Positions 45,724-54,686 of a stretch of DNA of 64,000 nucleotides are shown piece by piece. The position numbers and the translations under genes are program-made. The stretch covers positions 1-64,000 of the forward strand of contig JAVBNT010000010.1 of NCBI GenBank assembly GCA_031551355.1, given 5' to 3'. The notes under the pieces are model-generated. The model searched no databases and was not told the DNA's origin. It worked only from the letters and a program-made list of their open reading frames with translations. The stretch is from JAVBNT01 sp031551355 (GTDB lineage: Bacteria > Vulcanimicrobiota > CADAWZ01). Each line of letters opens with the position of its first letter. The first letter of the stretch is position 1.

Positions 45724-47619
45724 ATGCTAAAAAAAACAGCTTTATACATATTTGTTATCTTTACAGTTTTATTTCTATCTTCGGCAGTACGCTGTTACGC
45801 GGCATCGGAGCAGCCGGAAAAAGACAAAAAACAGACAACAACACCGGCGGAAAAAGATAAGAAAAACGGCAAATTAAAATTTAGCCTGAAGCACAAAAAT
45901 ATTTATGCTTCGAGCAGTTTGAGCGGCAAGGGCGCCGATCTGGCTACATCCTACGATACCTCCATCTATGAGGCAAGCCTCTTTAAAAGCACAACTGTAG
46001 CCAACGGCAGTCTGGTCACACAAAATTCCCGCTATCCCATGGCCTCAAGCTGTGCATTTACCTCGGAGACATTCCTTGACTGGATCTACAGCATTAATCC
46101 GCAGATGTCCGCCGGGCTGTCGGTAAAAGTATATACAAATTCGGATACCGACAAGGAAGGCGCTCCCGGTTCACCTTACCAGAGAACATCAAGAGTTTTC
46201 GGGGTTATGATGCCTGTCGGCAACTTCACAGGTATGTCTCCCGGTATGCCGGGAGTCTCATCCGTCCCTCTGCCCGGATTTTATGTAGGGCTTTGGAACT
46301 TTTTTTTATCCGGAAAAACGGAAAACAGCTCCTGGAAGCTGGAAATAGGCGATCTCTATCCGTCCATGGGTAAGCAATACAACAAATACCTCAATATGGA
46401 GCATTTTCTGTTCCGCACGCCGGTATCGCAAATGAGCATCTTCGGTCACTGGAACAGACAGGACAAATATTATTCCGAAGTAGAGCCAATCTCAAGAATG
46501 CCCGGCTATGGAGCAAAAATAAGCGGCCGCAGTGGAAAGGTTAATTACGAAGCGTTTACCCTTAAAAACGATGAGACGCCGATAACCCTCGGACAGGAAT
46601 TTTCTTACTACGGCGTCAGAGCCGGCCTTGCCGATACCGCATACCGCGCGGCTTTAAGTTTTATCGGCTCCGAGCAGGATCTGTTCGGCAATGCCGCCGG
46701 TTCGGGAGTAAAAAACAAAAAAGAAAACCTTCTGGGCTTAGAGGTTGAGTATGATCTGACAAAATCAATCGGATTTTATGGCGCAATGGGTTTTTCAGAC
46801 TATCATGAGGATGGCGGGCGCAGCGGACAAAATTTCAGCGGCAACGCGTTTGTCGGCGGTATTATGTATAAATCAGCGGATGAGAAGTTTAAGGCTGATA
46901 TCAGATATCAGCATGTAGATCCTAATTTTGAACCGATAGGACATCATAAAAATTCCATATATCCTTATAATTACGCCGGTCCAAGAGCAGAGATACAATA
47001 TAGCTGGGCAACGGAAAAAGAAAAAAAAGAAGGACAAAACTTTGTCCAGTTGAGTTACAGTGACTATTCACAGATAAACCCTGACATAAACACCGTAAAA
47101 GGAAGAGGAGCAAATTCTTTTTCAAAATCCGACTACCTTTTCCCGGATGACGGCAGGTCCGATTTCACCAACGGCAGTGCCGGACATGTAAAAATACTTT
47201 CTCCGGAACTTAATGTAACATTTAGAAATTCTATTTTCGAATTAGGCGGCTATTATGAAAAAATGAATCTGGAAAAAAGCCTGAATTCAATGTCGGAAAG
47301 TTACAATAAACAGGTTGACAATTTTTCTCTTTGGGGGGAATTAGACTTAATCAAGAATACCGAGTTTTTTTTCGGATACCGCGAAGTCAATTTTTCAGGA
47401 AGCTGGCTGCAAAAAAGTAATCCGTATTCATTCAATCAAAAAGCAACCATCCCCAAGATCGGCATAAACTATGACAATGAAAGAGATTTCAAGGTCTCCG
47501 CACAGGTGCATTTTTACAGCTACAATGATTATTCAAACTCAATAACGGAAAGTGAAGTTGCTTCCGACAACGACTGGAGAGGAACTCTTTTTCTTTTAGA
47601 AACCAATATAAAATTCTAA
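45724..47619 (+). CDS. Outer-membrane beta-barrel protein
   Basis: 631 residues: a signal peptide, a charged linker (EKDKKQ...), then alternating hydrophobic strands with many aromatic residues and a C-terminal NIKF, the barrel-terminal Phe used by the BAM machinery. No specific porin family is recognised; the last ~500 residues are barrel-like. Its presence supports a diderm envelope. GGGGAG precedes the ATG. Confidence 0.7.
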   Translation: MLKKTALYIFVIFTVLFLSSAVRCYAASEQPEKDKKQTTTPAEKDKKNGKLKFSLKHKNIYASSSLSGKGADLATSYDTSIYEASLFKSTTVANGSLVTQNSRYPMASSCAFTSETFLDWIYSINPQMSAGLSVKVYTNSDTDKEGAPGSPYQRTSRVFGVMMPVGNFTGMSPGMPGVSSVPLPGFYVGLWNFFLSGKTENSSWKLEIGDLYPSMGKQYNKYLNMEHFLFRTPVSQMSIFGHWNRQDKYYSEVEPISRMPGYGAKISGRSGKVNYEAFTLKNDETPITLGQEFSYYGVRAGLADTAYRAALSFIGSEQDLFGNAAGSGVKNKKENLLGLEVEYDLTKSIGFYGAMGFSDYHEDGGRSGQNFSGNAFVGGIMYKSADEKFKADIRYQHVDPNFEPIGHHKNSIYPYNYAGPRAEIQYSWATEKEKKEGQNFVQLSYSDYSQINPDINTVKGRGANSFSKSDYLFPDDGRSDFTNGSAGHVKILSPELNVTFRNSIFELGGYYEKMNLEKSLNSMSESYNKQVDNFSLWGELDLIKNTEFFFGYREVNFSGSWLQKSNPYSFNQKATIPKIGINYDNERDFKVSAQVHFYSYNDYSNSITESEVASDNDWRGTLFLLETNIKF

Positions 47620-47667
47620 AGCAACCGGCCTGGCGGTTCAAACGGTAAAAATGTAAAGGAGAAAAAA

Positions 47668-48261
47668 ATGTCCCTTATAGAGAAAGCGCTTGATTTCAAC
47701 CGCAATTTTGTAATTAGCGAAAGTTACAAACCCTATGAGACATCAAAAGATCCGTCGCAGAAACTTCTGATACTGTCCTGTATGGATACAAGGCTCACAG
47801 AACTGCTGCTTAAATCCATAAATCTGAAAAACGGCGATATAAAATTAGTAAAAACCGCCGGTGCACTGATCTCCAGCCCGTTTGGCAGCGTTATGCGGAG
47901 CATTATTGTCGGAGTATATGAATTTGATATCAGCGAGATCTGGGTTATAGGCCACCATGAATGCGGAATGGCACACATCGACATCAGTGAGATGATAGAA
48001 AAGTTCCGTCAACGCGGAATATCCGATGAAACATTGAAAATATTGGAGTACAGCGGTATTGCCGTCAAACAATGGATCCAGGGATTTGACTGTGTCGACA
48101 GCTCGGTAAGGAATACGGTTGAACTGATAAAAAACCATCCGGTGATGCCTAAGGACGTCATAATACACGGCCTGATTATCGATCCGGCAACAGGCAAGCT
48201 TGAGGTTGCGGTAAACGGTGATCCGCAGATAAATCTTGAGCTTACGGAGCGCTGCCTTTAA
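47668..48261 (+). CDS. Beta-carbonic anhydrase
   Basis: 197 residues. The zinc ligands and active-site dyad are visible in LSCMDTRL (Cys, Asp-Arg) and GHHECGMAH (His, Cys). It hydrates CO2. The AAAGGAG box is strong. It converges with the next gene with only 5 bp between stop codons, leaving no room for a conventional terminator. Confidence 0.9.
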   Translation: MSLIEKALDFNRNFVISESYKPYETSKDPSQKLLILSCMDTRLTELLLKSINLKNGDIKLVKTAGALISSPFGSVMRSIIVGVYEFDISEIWVIGHHECGMAHIDISEMIEKFRQRGISDETLKILEYSGIAVKQWIQGFDCVDSSVRNTVELIKNHPVMPKDVIIHGLIIDPATGKLEVAVNGDPQINLELTERCL

Positions 48262-48266
48262 AATAC

Positions 48267-49424
48267 TTATAGCATCTCCACAAACGCACCGGCGCGCGTG
48301 GAAAGCTGTCCGATATCAGATGTACTGTAATCGGTTTCCAGTTGCAGGTAAGGAATATTTCTATCAAGAAGATGCGACTTTATTGTATGCGCTTCCACCG
48401 CGTAGGTATGACAGGCCTGCAGCGTCATTTCAACAACTCCGTCAACCTTAAACTGTTCACAGAGACGATCAAGCAGCTCAAAGCGGTTGGGGTTGGGAGT
48501 CATCACCGAACAGCCTATTTGCAGATAATACTCGGCAATGTCGGCCAGCGGATCGCCGTCCTCCCTGCACTGCCGGTCCATTTGCTTTGCGCCGGTACAG
48601 TTTTCAAAGGCAACAACAACCGCACCTGCATCTTCAATTACTTTAACCACTTTTTCCGTTACGCCGCCCATTGGGCAGCCGGTGATGAGAATACGCGGTG
48701 CGCTTGCAGAAACAGGCCGCTCACCCGAGTTATATGCTTCCATTATACTGTTTATTGCCGAGCCGATTTCCTTTACCTTGGCATCCCAGTCAAATTTAAA
48801 CTGAGAACCAAACAAAATTTGCAGTTGATGCAGGCCGCTTATCGGCGGCGGCGCCATAACACTCAATTCATACAATTCCTTAAGCAGCTTACGCTCAAAA
48901 TTACGTTTGCGGATCGCCTCCCGCAACTTATCGCCAGTAATAGTTACAGCAAAATCCTTTTCCACACGTTCCTTAAGCCGCACCAGCTCTGCAAGCCAAA
49001 GCGCCTTTGCCTCCGGAGTATCCTGCCGCCTGGGCAGCTCGAGAATATGAACATTCTTCTCCCGGCCCAATAGCTCATACATTTTTACTTTGCCGTCACA
49101 AGTCGTCTCACCAACAACCAAATCGGAAAAATACATATAAGGACATTTGTCGGTTATGGCAAAGCCATAGCTGGATTTTATCAAAGGACACAAATTACCG
49201 GGAAGAATTTTTTCCGCTTCGGAAATGGTTTCATCACTGGTGGAACAAAGTCCCACACTCACCAAATCAGCTGCCATGAAAATTTCCAGCGGAGTATATG
49301 TACAAAACTGGCCCACTACGCCCTTACCGCTGTCCTTGATCTTCTTCATCGCGAGAAATCCATTTTTCCTCGCCTCTGCAAAACTGTCAAAAATCCCGGG
49401 CAGCTCCGTTCGCGTCTGAATCAT
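48267..49424 (-). CDS. Double-cubane/2-hydroxyacyl-CoA dehydratase-like reductase
   Basis: 385 residues of the HgdB/double-cubane cluster protein family. Cys ligands are in GQFCTYTPLE, NLCPLIKSS, KCPYMYFS and TTCDGK in the first domain, and TGCPMGG, ENCTG and QACHTY in the second. Such proteins carry high-energy Fe-S clusters and need an ATP-dependent activator, which is not present here. It is the last gene of a five-gene minus-strand cluster. Confidence 0.8.
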   Translation of the reverse strand: MIQTRTELPGIFDSFAEARKNGFLAMKKIKDSGKGVVGQFCTYTPLEIFMAADLVSVGLCSTSDETISEAEKILPGNLCPLIKSSYGFAITDKCPYMYFSDLVVGETTCDGKVKMYELLGREKNVHILELPRRQDTPEAKALWLAELVRLKERVEKDFAVTITGDKLREAIRKRNFERKLLKELYELSVMAPPPISGLHQLQILFGSQFKFDWDAKVKEIGSAINSIMEAYNSGERPVSASAPRILITGCPMGGVTEKVVKVIEDAGAVVVAFENCTGAKQMDRQCREDGDPLADIAEYYLQIGCSVMTPNPNRFELLDRLCEQFKVDGVVEMTLQACHTYAVEAHTIKSHLLDRNIPYLQLETDYSTSDIGQLSTRAGAFVEML

Positions 49425-49445
49425 ATTACAAAATCCGTCCCTTCT

Positions 49446-49700
49446 TTAATAAAAAGCTATTATTTGCTTATCCTGGTATAAAATATTATATTCCTCCATC
49501 AACTCCAGCAGCACATTTTCATACTCCGGTCCGGCACACCAGGCAAGTCCGCATCCACCCCTTAGTTCTCCCGGAATCGGAATCAAGCGGCCAAACTCAG
49601 ACGCACATACGGAATCCATCGCCATTGCGGCAGTCGTTGTAAAAAAGGTTATGACCAACTTAAGAGTCTTTTTTTGTTCACATCCGCTCGTCATATCCAC
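49446..49700 (-). CDS. DUF3343 small protein
   Basis: 84 residues with the DUF3343 pattern: FFTTTAAMAMDSVC, then RLIPIPGELRGGCGLAW. The conserved Cys in GGCG makes it a candidate sulfur or selenium carrier; this family is found near SelD and molybdenum hydroxylase loci. Its start lies 10 bases inside the end of the aminotransferase gene, so the two are coupled. Confidence 0.82.
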   Translation of the reverse strand: MDMTSGCEQKKTLKLVITFFTTTAAMAMDSVCASEFGRLIPIPGELRGGCGLAWCAGPEYENVLLELMEEYNILYQDKQIIAFY

Positions 49701-50827
49701 TCTCCGGCTATATCCGCAAGCGCCCCAACGCCTGCCTGTATTTCATCTTCCGTATTAAAGGCGGAAAAACTAAACCTTACCGCCCCCTGCTTATGTGTGC
49801 CCAACGCCATATGGGCCAGCGGGGCACAATGTCCTCCGGAACGGACACAAATTCCATATCGGTTAGCCAGCAGCTCTTCTACTTTAGCGGAATCCAAATT
49901 GCCGACATTCAACGTCACAATAGGAACATGGGAACGGTTGTGATCTCCTAAAATAACAAGACCGGCTATAGAACTTACACCTTCCAAAAACAGGCGGGCC
50001 AAAGCAAGCTCCCGGCTGCGGATAACATCCATACCTGTTTCACGGATATACTCGATGCCTGCAAGCAGTCCCGCAAGACCATGGGCGTTCGGAGTCCCTG
50101 CTTCCAATACTTCAGGCATCTCCTGCGGATGCGTCTCCGAGTAGCTCTGCATACCGCTGCCTCCCACCTTAAAAGGAGCAACGGATAATCCTTTCCGAAC
50201 ACAAAGACCACCGGTTCCCTGCGGCCCGAACAACCCCTTATGCCCGGTAAAACAGAGGATATCAATTCCCATACAATCCGCTTTTAAAGGGAACACACCG
50301 GCCGTTTGTGCAGCATCCACGATCAGAAGCAAACCGTTCTTACGGCAAAAAGCCGCAATAAAATCCAAATCTATCAGAGTTCCGGTCAAATTGGATGCAT
50401 GAGTACAAACCACTGCCCTGGTATGGGAACGCAAACAATGCTTAAAACCGGCATAATCAAGATTTCCCGAGGAATCAGCATCAATAAAGGATAGCGCAGC
50501 TCCGTTGGAGCGAAGCCGGTAAAGCGGGCGCAAAACGGAATTATGCTCTAATACCGTGGTAATAATATGATCGTCCGGAGTCAGCAATCCCCCGATAGCG
50601 ATATTGAGACTTTCCGTAGCATTGGCAGTGAATGCCGTCCGTTCCGGCGCAGAACCCAGCAAATCAGCCACAGCCTTCCTTGCCCTGAAAATACAGCGGG
50701 AAGCAGCCAAAGATGCCGGATGACCACCCCGCCCCGCCCCGCCGAATAAATCAAGCGATTCCAAGATCGCCAGGCCCACAGAAGGAGGTTTTGGCATACT
50801 GGTAGCAGCATTATCAAAATAAATCAT
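49691..50827 (-). CDS. Cysteine desulfurase family PLP enzyme (class V)
   Basis: 378 residues resembling the EF2568-type group of class V aminotransferases. YFDNAATS starts the fold, VDAAQTAG and FTGHKGLFGPQG hold the PLP Asp and Lys, and RSGGHCAPLAH holds the reactive Cys. It probably releases sulfur or selenium from cysteine or selenocysteine. Its start overlaps the upstream HTH gene by 4 bases. Confidence 0.87.
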   Translation of the reverse strand: MIYFDNAATSMPKPPSVGLAILESLDLFGGAGRGGHPASLAASRCIFRARKAVADLLGSAPERTAFTANATESLNIAIGGLLTPDDHIITTVLEHNSVLRPLYRLRSNGAALSFIDADSSGNLDYAGFKHCLRSHTRAVVCTHASNLTGTLIDLDFIAAFCRKNGLLLIVDAAQTAGVFPLKADCMGIDILCFTGHKGLFGPQGTGGLCVRKGLSVAPFKVGGSGMQSYSETHPQEMPEVLEAGTPNAHGLAGLLAGIEYIRETGMDVIRSRELALARLFLEGVSSIAGLVILGDHNRSHVPIVTLNVGNLDSAKVEELLANRYGICVRSGGHCAPLAHMALGTHKQGAVRFSFSAFNTEDEIQAGVGALADIAGEWI

Positions 50828-51171
50828 GGCACCATATCAGGGAAATACTTATCAAAAAGCTGATCTCCGATACAACGCATTTCTTTTTGAAAGCCGTTAT
50901 ATTTTGCCAACAGTCCGGCAGCTTTTACAGTCAGTTCGGAACCACCGCCGCCGACTCCGCCACGCTGACGGCTAAGCAATGAAAAACCCAGTTCCTTTTC
51001 CGCCTCACGGACGATACGCCAGGCCTTGGAGTATGCCATTCCCAACTTCACCGCCGCCTGATTTAAGGAATCTCCCTCATTCACCAGCATCAAAAGGCGC
51101 GCCGGGCCGGGCCCAAAAAATATTTTTCCATTTTTTTTTATTTTCAGACTTATTGCACACTGCATAAGCAT
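50824..51171 (-). CDS. ModE-type winged-helix protein
   Basis: 115 residues of the ModE N-terminal HTH family (SLNQAAVKLGMAYSKAWRIV, then the basic GG-rich wing RQRGGVGGGGSELT). The molybdate-binding TOBE part of ModE is absent. It could regulate this cluster. It overlaps the PLP gene by 4 bases. Confidence 0.84.
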   Translation of the reverse strand: MLMQCAISLKIKKNGKIFFGPGPARLLMLVNEGDSLNQAAVKLGMAYSKAWRIVREAEKELGFSLLSRQRGGVGGGGSELTVKAAGLLAKYNGFQKEMRCIGDQLFDKYFPDMVP

Positions 51172-51224
51172 TCCCCCTGCATTATCTTTTTAAAGTATAA
51201 CGCTTACACAAAATTATCGTCAAG

Positions 51225-52172
51225 TTATTCCTGTGCGGAACTCGGTGAACACTGCGACTGCAATACCGATTTCATCACATCAAATTTATCTTTACTGTAC
51301 CGGTATATTTGTTCCTCAAGCTGACGGTATTTCCGTAAAAAGGCAATTCCATTTTCCGAAAGGACTGTATGACCGCCTTTAACACCTCCGTGTTTGCGCT
51401 CAAAGAGTTTTACCTGAAGAGAGTCTTCCAGAACATTCAGGATTTCCCAAGCCTTACTGCAGGAAAGGGCCATCTGTTTACATGCCGAGCTTACAGATTT
51501 ATTTTTCCAAATAAGAAACAAAAGAAGCTTGGCCCTGGAGTCAAATATATTCTTACCCTTCGTCAGTTTCAACTCCACAGACAAGTCGGGAAGTTCCCGA
51601 TTATGCTTAGCAAGGAGTCTCTCAGGAACATCTCCCTCATTTATCGTATACAAAATACCATCGTCATCTACATTTACCCAAACTCTGCGGGAGGATATTG
51701 AAGAGACGGCTCCGCGCAGGCCACAGTCACCCTGATAGGATAAAATATCAGAAATAGCCCCGGAGGAGACGACCATGGGGTGGCCGCTTTTATCTTTATA
51801 AGAAGGGGAGACAACATCGCCATTTACTTTCATCAGAGTATGCAGGGTCAGACTTGAAAACATTGGGGTATTGACGGGAGTAAAGACAATTTTTTCACAA
51901 CAGTCATGCAAAAAGGCAAATCCTGTCTTTACCGATTCAAACATCTCCTGGTTTTTTTGTTCCGGATGCAGAAAAATGACTCCGCTGGAGGACAACTGAT
52001 ACCGTACCTCATCCTCTTCCGCACCTGAGAGAATCACAATCGGAAAAATACCGGCCTGCCGGAAGTTCGCAACAATCCGCCTGACCGCTGTAGTGCCGCC
52101 AACCTTAGTCAAAGGAAAGGCTAATTTATCGTTTGCGGCTGCAATAAGGCCGCCAAAACTACTTATTTTCAT
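51225..52172 (-). CDS. MobA-like nucleotidyltransferase fused to ModE-type HTH
   Basis: 315 residues. The first ~200 form a MobA/MocA-like NTP-transferase fold, but its Gly-rich opening is altered (GGLIAAANDKLAFPL instead of LAGG...G..K). The C-terminal ~90 residues are a ModE-type HTH (SSACKQMALSCSKAWEIL and the KHGGVKGG wing). Such fusions occur near molybdenum hydroxylase maturation genes. ATG 52172 is preferred to 52232, which has a long hydrophobic prefix not typical of the family. Confidence 0.8.
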   Translation of the reverse strand: MKISSFGGLIAAANDKLAFPLTKVGGTTAVRRIVANFRQAGIFPIVILSGAEEDEVRYQLSSSGVIFLHPEQKNQEMFESVKTGFAFLHDCCEKIVFTPVNTPMFSSLTLHTLMKVNGDVVSPSYKDKSGHPMVVSSGAISDILSYQGDCGLRGAVSSISSRRVWVNVDDDGILYTINEGDVPERLLAKHNRELPDLSVELKLTKGKNIFDSRAKLLLFLIWKNKSVSSACKQMALSCSKAWEILNVLEDSLQVKLFERKHGGVKGGHTVLSENGIAFLRKYRQLEEQIYRYSKDKFDVMKSVLQSQCSPSSAQE

Positions 52173-52265
52173 CAAAAAAGCCCCTAAAAATATCCGGCAG
52201 ATGACCTGAACCGGCACAATAACATGACACACATCATTTACAGTAATTTATGTTATATATTAAAA

Positions 52266-52327
52266 ACACTCTTAACAGCAACGTCAGAGTGTAATAATCC
52301 TAATATTAAATTTGCCGTCAAGACGGC
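52266..52327. terminator. Hairpins between the translin-like and MobA-like genes
   Basis: GCCGTC-AA-GACGGC (52314-52327) is a compact terminator-like stem. ACACTCT (52266-52272) pairs with AGAGTGT (52286-52292) and could be an operator or a second stem. The translin-like gene ends at 52329, next to the first stem. Confidence 0.5.
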
Positions 52328-52328
52328 C

Positions 52329-52961
52329 TTAGGTAGATTTTTCCAACAAGGCAAGCTTGGATGTCAGGCGTTTCTGCGAAAGATTTTGGGTTAAATCGCC
52401 GCGGGTCTTTTCAATAATCGACCTGGCAATATCGGTTGTTCTCCTGAGTCCCCTTGTTATTGCATCAGGGTAATCCAGTGAAGTCAGTGCACAATAAAGT
52501 TCCTCCATTGTATCAAGAACCGTCTCGCCGTCGTCAAAGTCATCATGCCTTATTTTATCAAGAATGAAACGGCGCATCTCCCCTATAGCCTCTCCCATAC
52601 CGTTCATATAGGAACTGTGTTCCACACCGATATCATCGGGATCCGGAAGCGGCTCTCCCATTACCAACGCATAGGTTATGTGCGCCTCGGCAAACTCTTT
52701 CTGGGCATCAAGCAAATAACCGGAATAATAAAGTTCACGGAAACGGACAAGAATATCTTCTATATCGGCAAAACGCTGCTTTGCCTCAAGAAGAATATTG
52801 CCTGCAAGTTCAAACTCACCGCGGTGGATAGCCCTTATCGAAAGGGATGCGCAGCGTATTACATCACGCTGCGTCTTAAGTACCCTGTCACGCGCTTCAT
52901 TCAAATCAGTGAAGCGGACGGAAACTTTTTCTACTATCTTATTAAGATTTGTATGGGACAT
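52329..52961 (-). CDS. Translin family protein
   Basis: 210 residues, almost all helix, with the translin-type core (ARDRVLKTQRDVIRCASLSI, ELYYSGYLLDAQKEFAEAHI and a C-terminal ALTSLDYPDAITRGLRRTTDI segment). Translins bind single-stranded RNA or DNA; prokaryotic members have unknown targets. ATG 52961 is 14 bp after the stop of the ATP-grasp gene. A TTG at 53018 overlaps that gene and is less likely. Confidence 0.72.
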   Translation of the reverse strand: MSHTNLNKIVEKVSVRFTDLNEARDRVLKTQRDVIRCASLSIRAIHRGEFELAGNILLEAKQRFADIEDILVRFRELYYSGYLLDAQKEFAEAHITYALVMGEPLPDPDDIGVEHSSYMNGMGEAIGEMRRFILDKIRHDDFDDGETVLDTMEELYCALTSLDYPDAITRGLRRTTDIARSIIEKTRGDLTQNLSQKRLTSKLALLEKST

Positions 52962-52974
52962 AAATAAATCGGCT

Positions 52975-53934
52975 TCACAGGTGTATGCCACCAAAATTAA
53001 AGCCTTCTCCTTTTTCAAGCTTCTTTAAATCTATAATCTTACTGTCATTCCTGACATATTCGATAGTGACATCGGCAAGTTTCGATATTACCCACTGAAA
53101 ATATTCTTCCGATATCCTTTGCGGCTCCGTATCCGGCACGGGATTCATAAAATCCACGGCATAGGGAATACCGTCCCTGATCGCAAACTCTATACTGTTC
53201 ATATCATAACCAAGCGCCTTATTGATCTTGACACAATCTTCAAGAATACGGCACCCCAGCTCAGGCGACAGATGGTTGTGATCCACTATATACTGTTTGC
53301 CGCCAAAAGGAGCCGTAGGATCATATTTTATCGGCAGCACATTCTCCTCACCGACAACAAGACACCTTATATAGTGTTCATATTTTATGAACTCCTGGAG
53401 CATCATCACGTTTTCACCGGATTTGCCGTAAGCGGCAAAAAACTCACTGCGATTATTGACAACAACAACATCACGCCAACCGTAACCGTCATATGGCTTT
53501 AATACTGCCGGGAATCCTATATGGGCAAATATCTTTTCCCAGTCAAGCTCTGTCTTTAAATTATGCAGATCACTTTCAAGAATACCTGAAGGGTATTCCG
53601 TAGAAGGCAGGCAAACAGTCTTGGGGACCGATACACCTATAGCTTTAGCAAGGCTGTAGTTATAGAACTTATCATCGGCACCAACCCAAAAAGGGTTATT
53701 TATTACATATGTTCCCGAAACAACAGCATGTTTAAGATAAGGGCGGTATGCCGGGATCAAATGAGAGACTCTGTCCACTATAAGGCTATACTCGCATATA
53801 TCCTCAAGGCTCGTCTCCCCGACAATACAATGCCTGGCCCTTATATTGTCTACGTTACGGCTGTTGACAATCTCAATTACTGCCTGCGGCAAAGACTCTT
53901 TAAAAGATAGAAAACCGATCAGTTTTTCTGGCAT
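52975..53934 (-). CDS. RimK-like ATP-grasp ligase
   Basis: 319 residues with the ATP-grasp layout: VLKPYDGYGWRDVVVV (about 146), MLQEFIKYEHYIRCLVVGE (about 180) and SIEFAIRDGIPYAVDFMNPV (about 255), which supplies the metal-binding acids. RimK-like ligases join amino acids to acids. The substrate is unknown. A GGAG box precedes ATG 53934. Confidence 0.8.
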   Translation of the reverse strand: MPEKLIGFLSFKESLPQAVIEIVNSRNVDNIRARHCIVGETSLEDICEYSLIVDRVSHLIPAYRPYLKHAVVSGTYVINNPFWVGADDKFYNYSLAKAIGVSVPKTVCLPSTEYPSGILESDLHNLKTELDWEKIFAHIGFPAVLKPYDGYGWRDVVVVNNRSEFFAAYGKSGENVMMLQEFIKYEHYIRCLVVGEENVLPIKYDPTAPFGGKQYIVDHNHLSPELGCRILEDCVKINKALGYDMNSIEFAIRDGIPYAVDFMNPVPDTEPQRISEEYFQWVISKLADVTIEYVRNDSKIIDLKKLEKGEGFNFGGIHL

Positions 53935-53952
53935 GGCACTCCAATTTCAATT

Positions 53953-54489
53953 CTAGAAAAATATTATATCTTTTAGTAATTTAGCAAAAACATCCTTAAA
54001 ACGGTTATATTCTTCTTCTCTGCATCCACAGGTAATCACGACAAAATAATCCTTATGAAAAATATAAGTCTGATCGACAATCATGGAAACACCATCTTTT
54101 TCAAGGCCATAAACAAGATTATATCCTTTATGATCGGCGAACGTAATGTTCGCTTCAGAGGCAGGTTTCATCTTTGTGCCAATCTCCGACTTAATCTTAC
54201 TCTGATTTTTTTTATCCCATAAGTCATATGACTGCTGTTTTACGCTCTGAATATTCATCGACGGATCCGGTGAAAAGGAACCGTCTGTACTTACCATAAG
54301 TAAATCAGCCTGATCCGCAGGGCGTACAACCCAGTTTTTTGATATAGGGACCTTATAACCAACAGTTTCATTCGTATAGTAAGATACCTTTTTATCTGCC
54401 GGTTTTGGCGGCGGATTTTTATCCGTTTCCTTTTTGGCACAGCCGCACATAAAAAATAAAATTGCAATCACGGCAACAAACTTATACAT
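53953..54489 (-). CDS. Lipoprotein with PsbP/DcrB-like domain
   Basis: 178 residues. A lipoprotein signal (FVAVIAILFFMCGC-AKK) is followed by a Pro/Lys linker and a ~125-residue domain (YTNETVGYKVPISKNWVV...) similar in style to the C-terminal domain of the TPR protein at 44051. ATG 54489 has AGGAGG upstream; the upstream ATG at 54549 precedes that box. Confidence 0.72.
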   Translation of the reverse strand: MYKFVAVIAILFFMCGCAKKETDKNPPPKPADKKVSYYTNETVGYKVPISKNWVVRPADQADLLMVSTDGSFSPDPSMNIQSVKQQSYDLWDKKNQSKIKSEIGTKMKPASEANITFADHKGYNLVYGLEKDGVSMIVDQTYIFHKDYFVVITCGCREEEYNRFKDVFAKLLKDIIFF

Positions 54490-54686
54490 AAAGCGCCTCC
54501 TGAAAGTATAAAACAAAAATAGTAAAAAACAAAAGATGATTAAAACCAAGCTTTAAATATTCTAAAAAATATATTCTGCAAAAGCCTGTTTTTACCTCTA
54601 ATATGGCGCATCACGGCAAAGGGAATATCCACCGTCACACAAAATATATTACAGTCGGCACACAGCAAAGAACGGGGAATCGCAAC

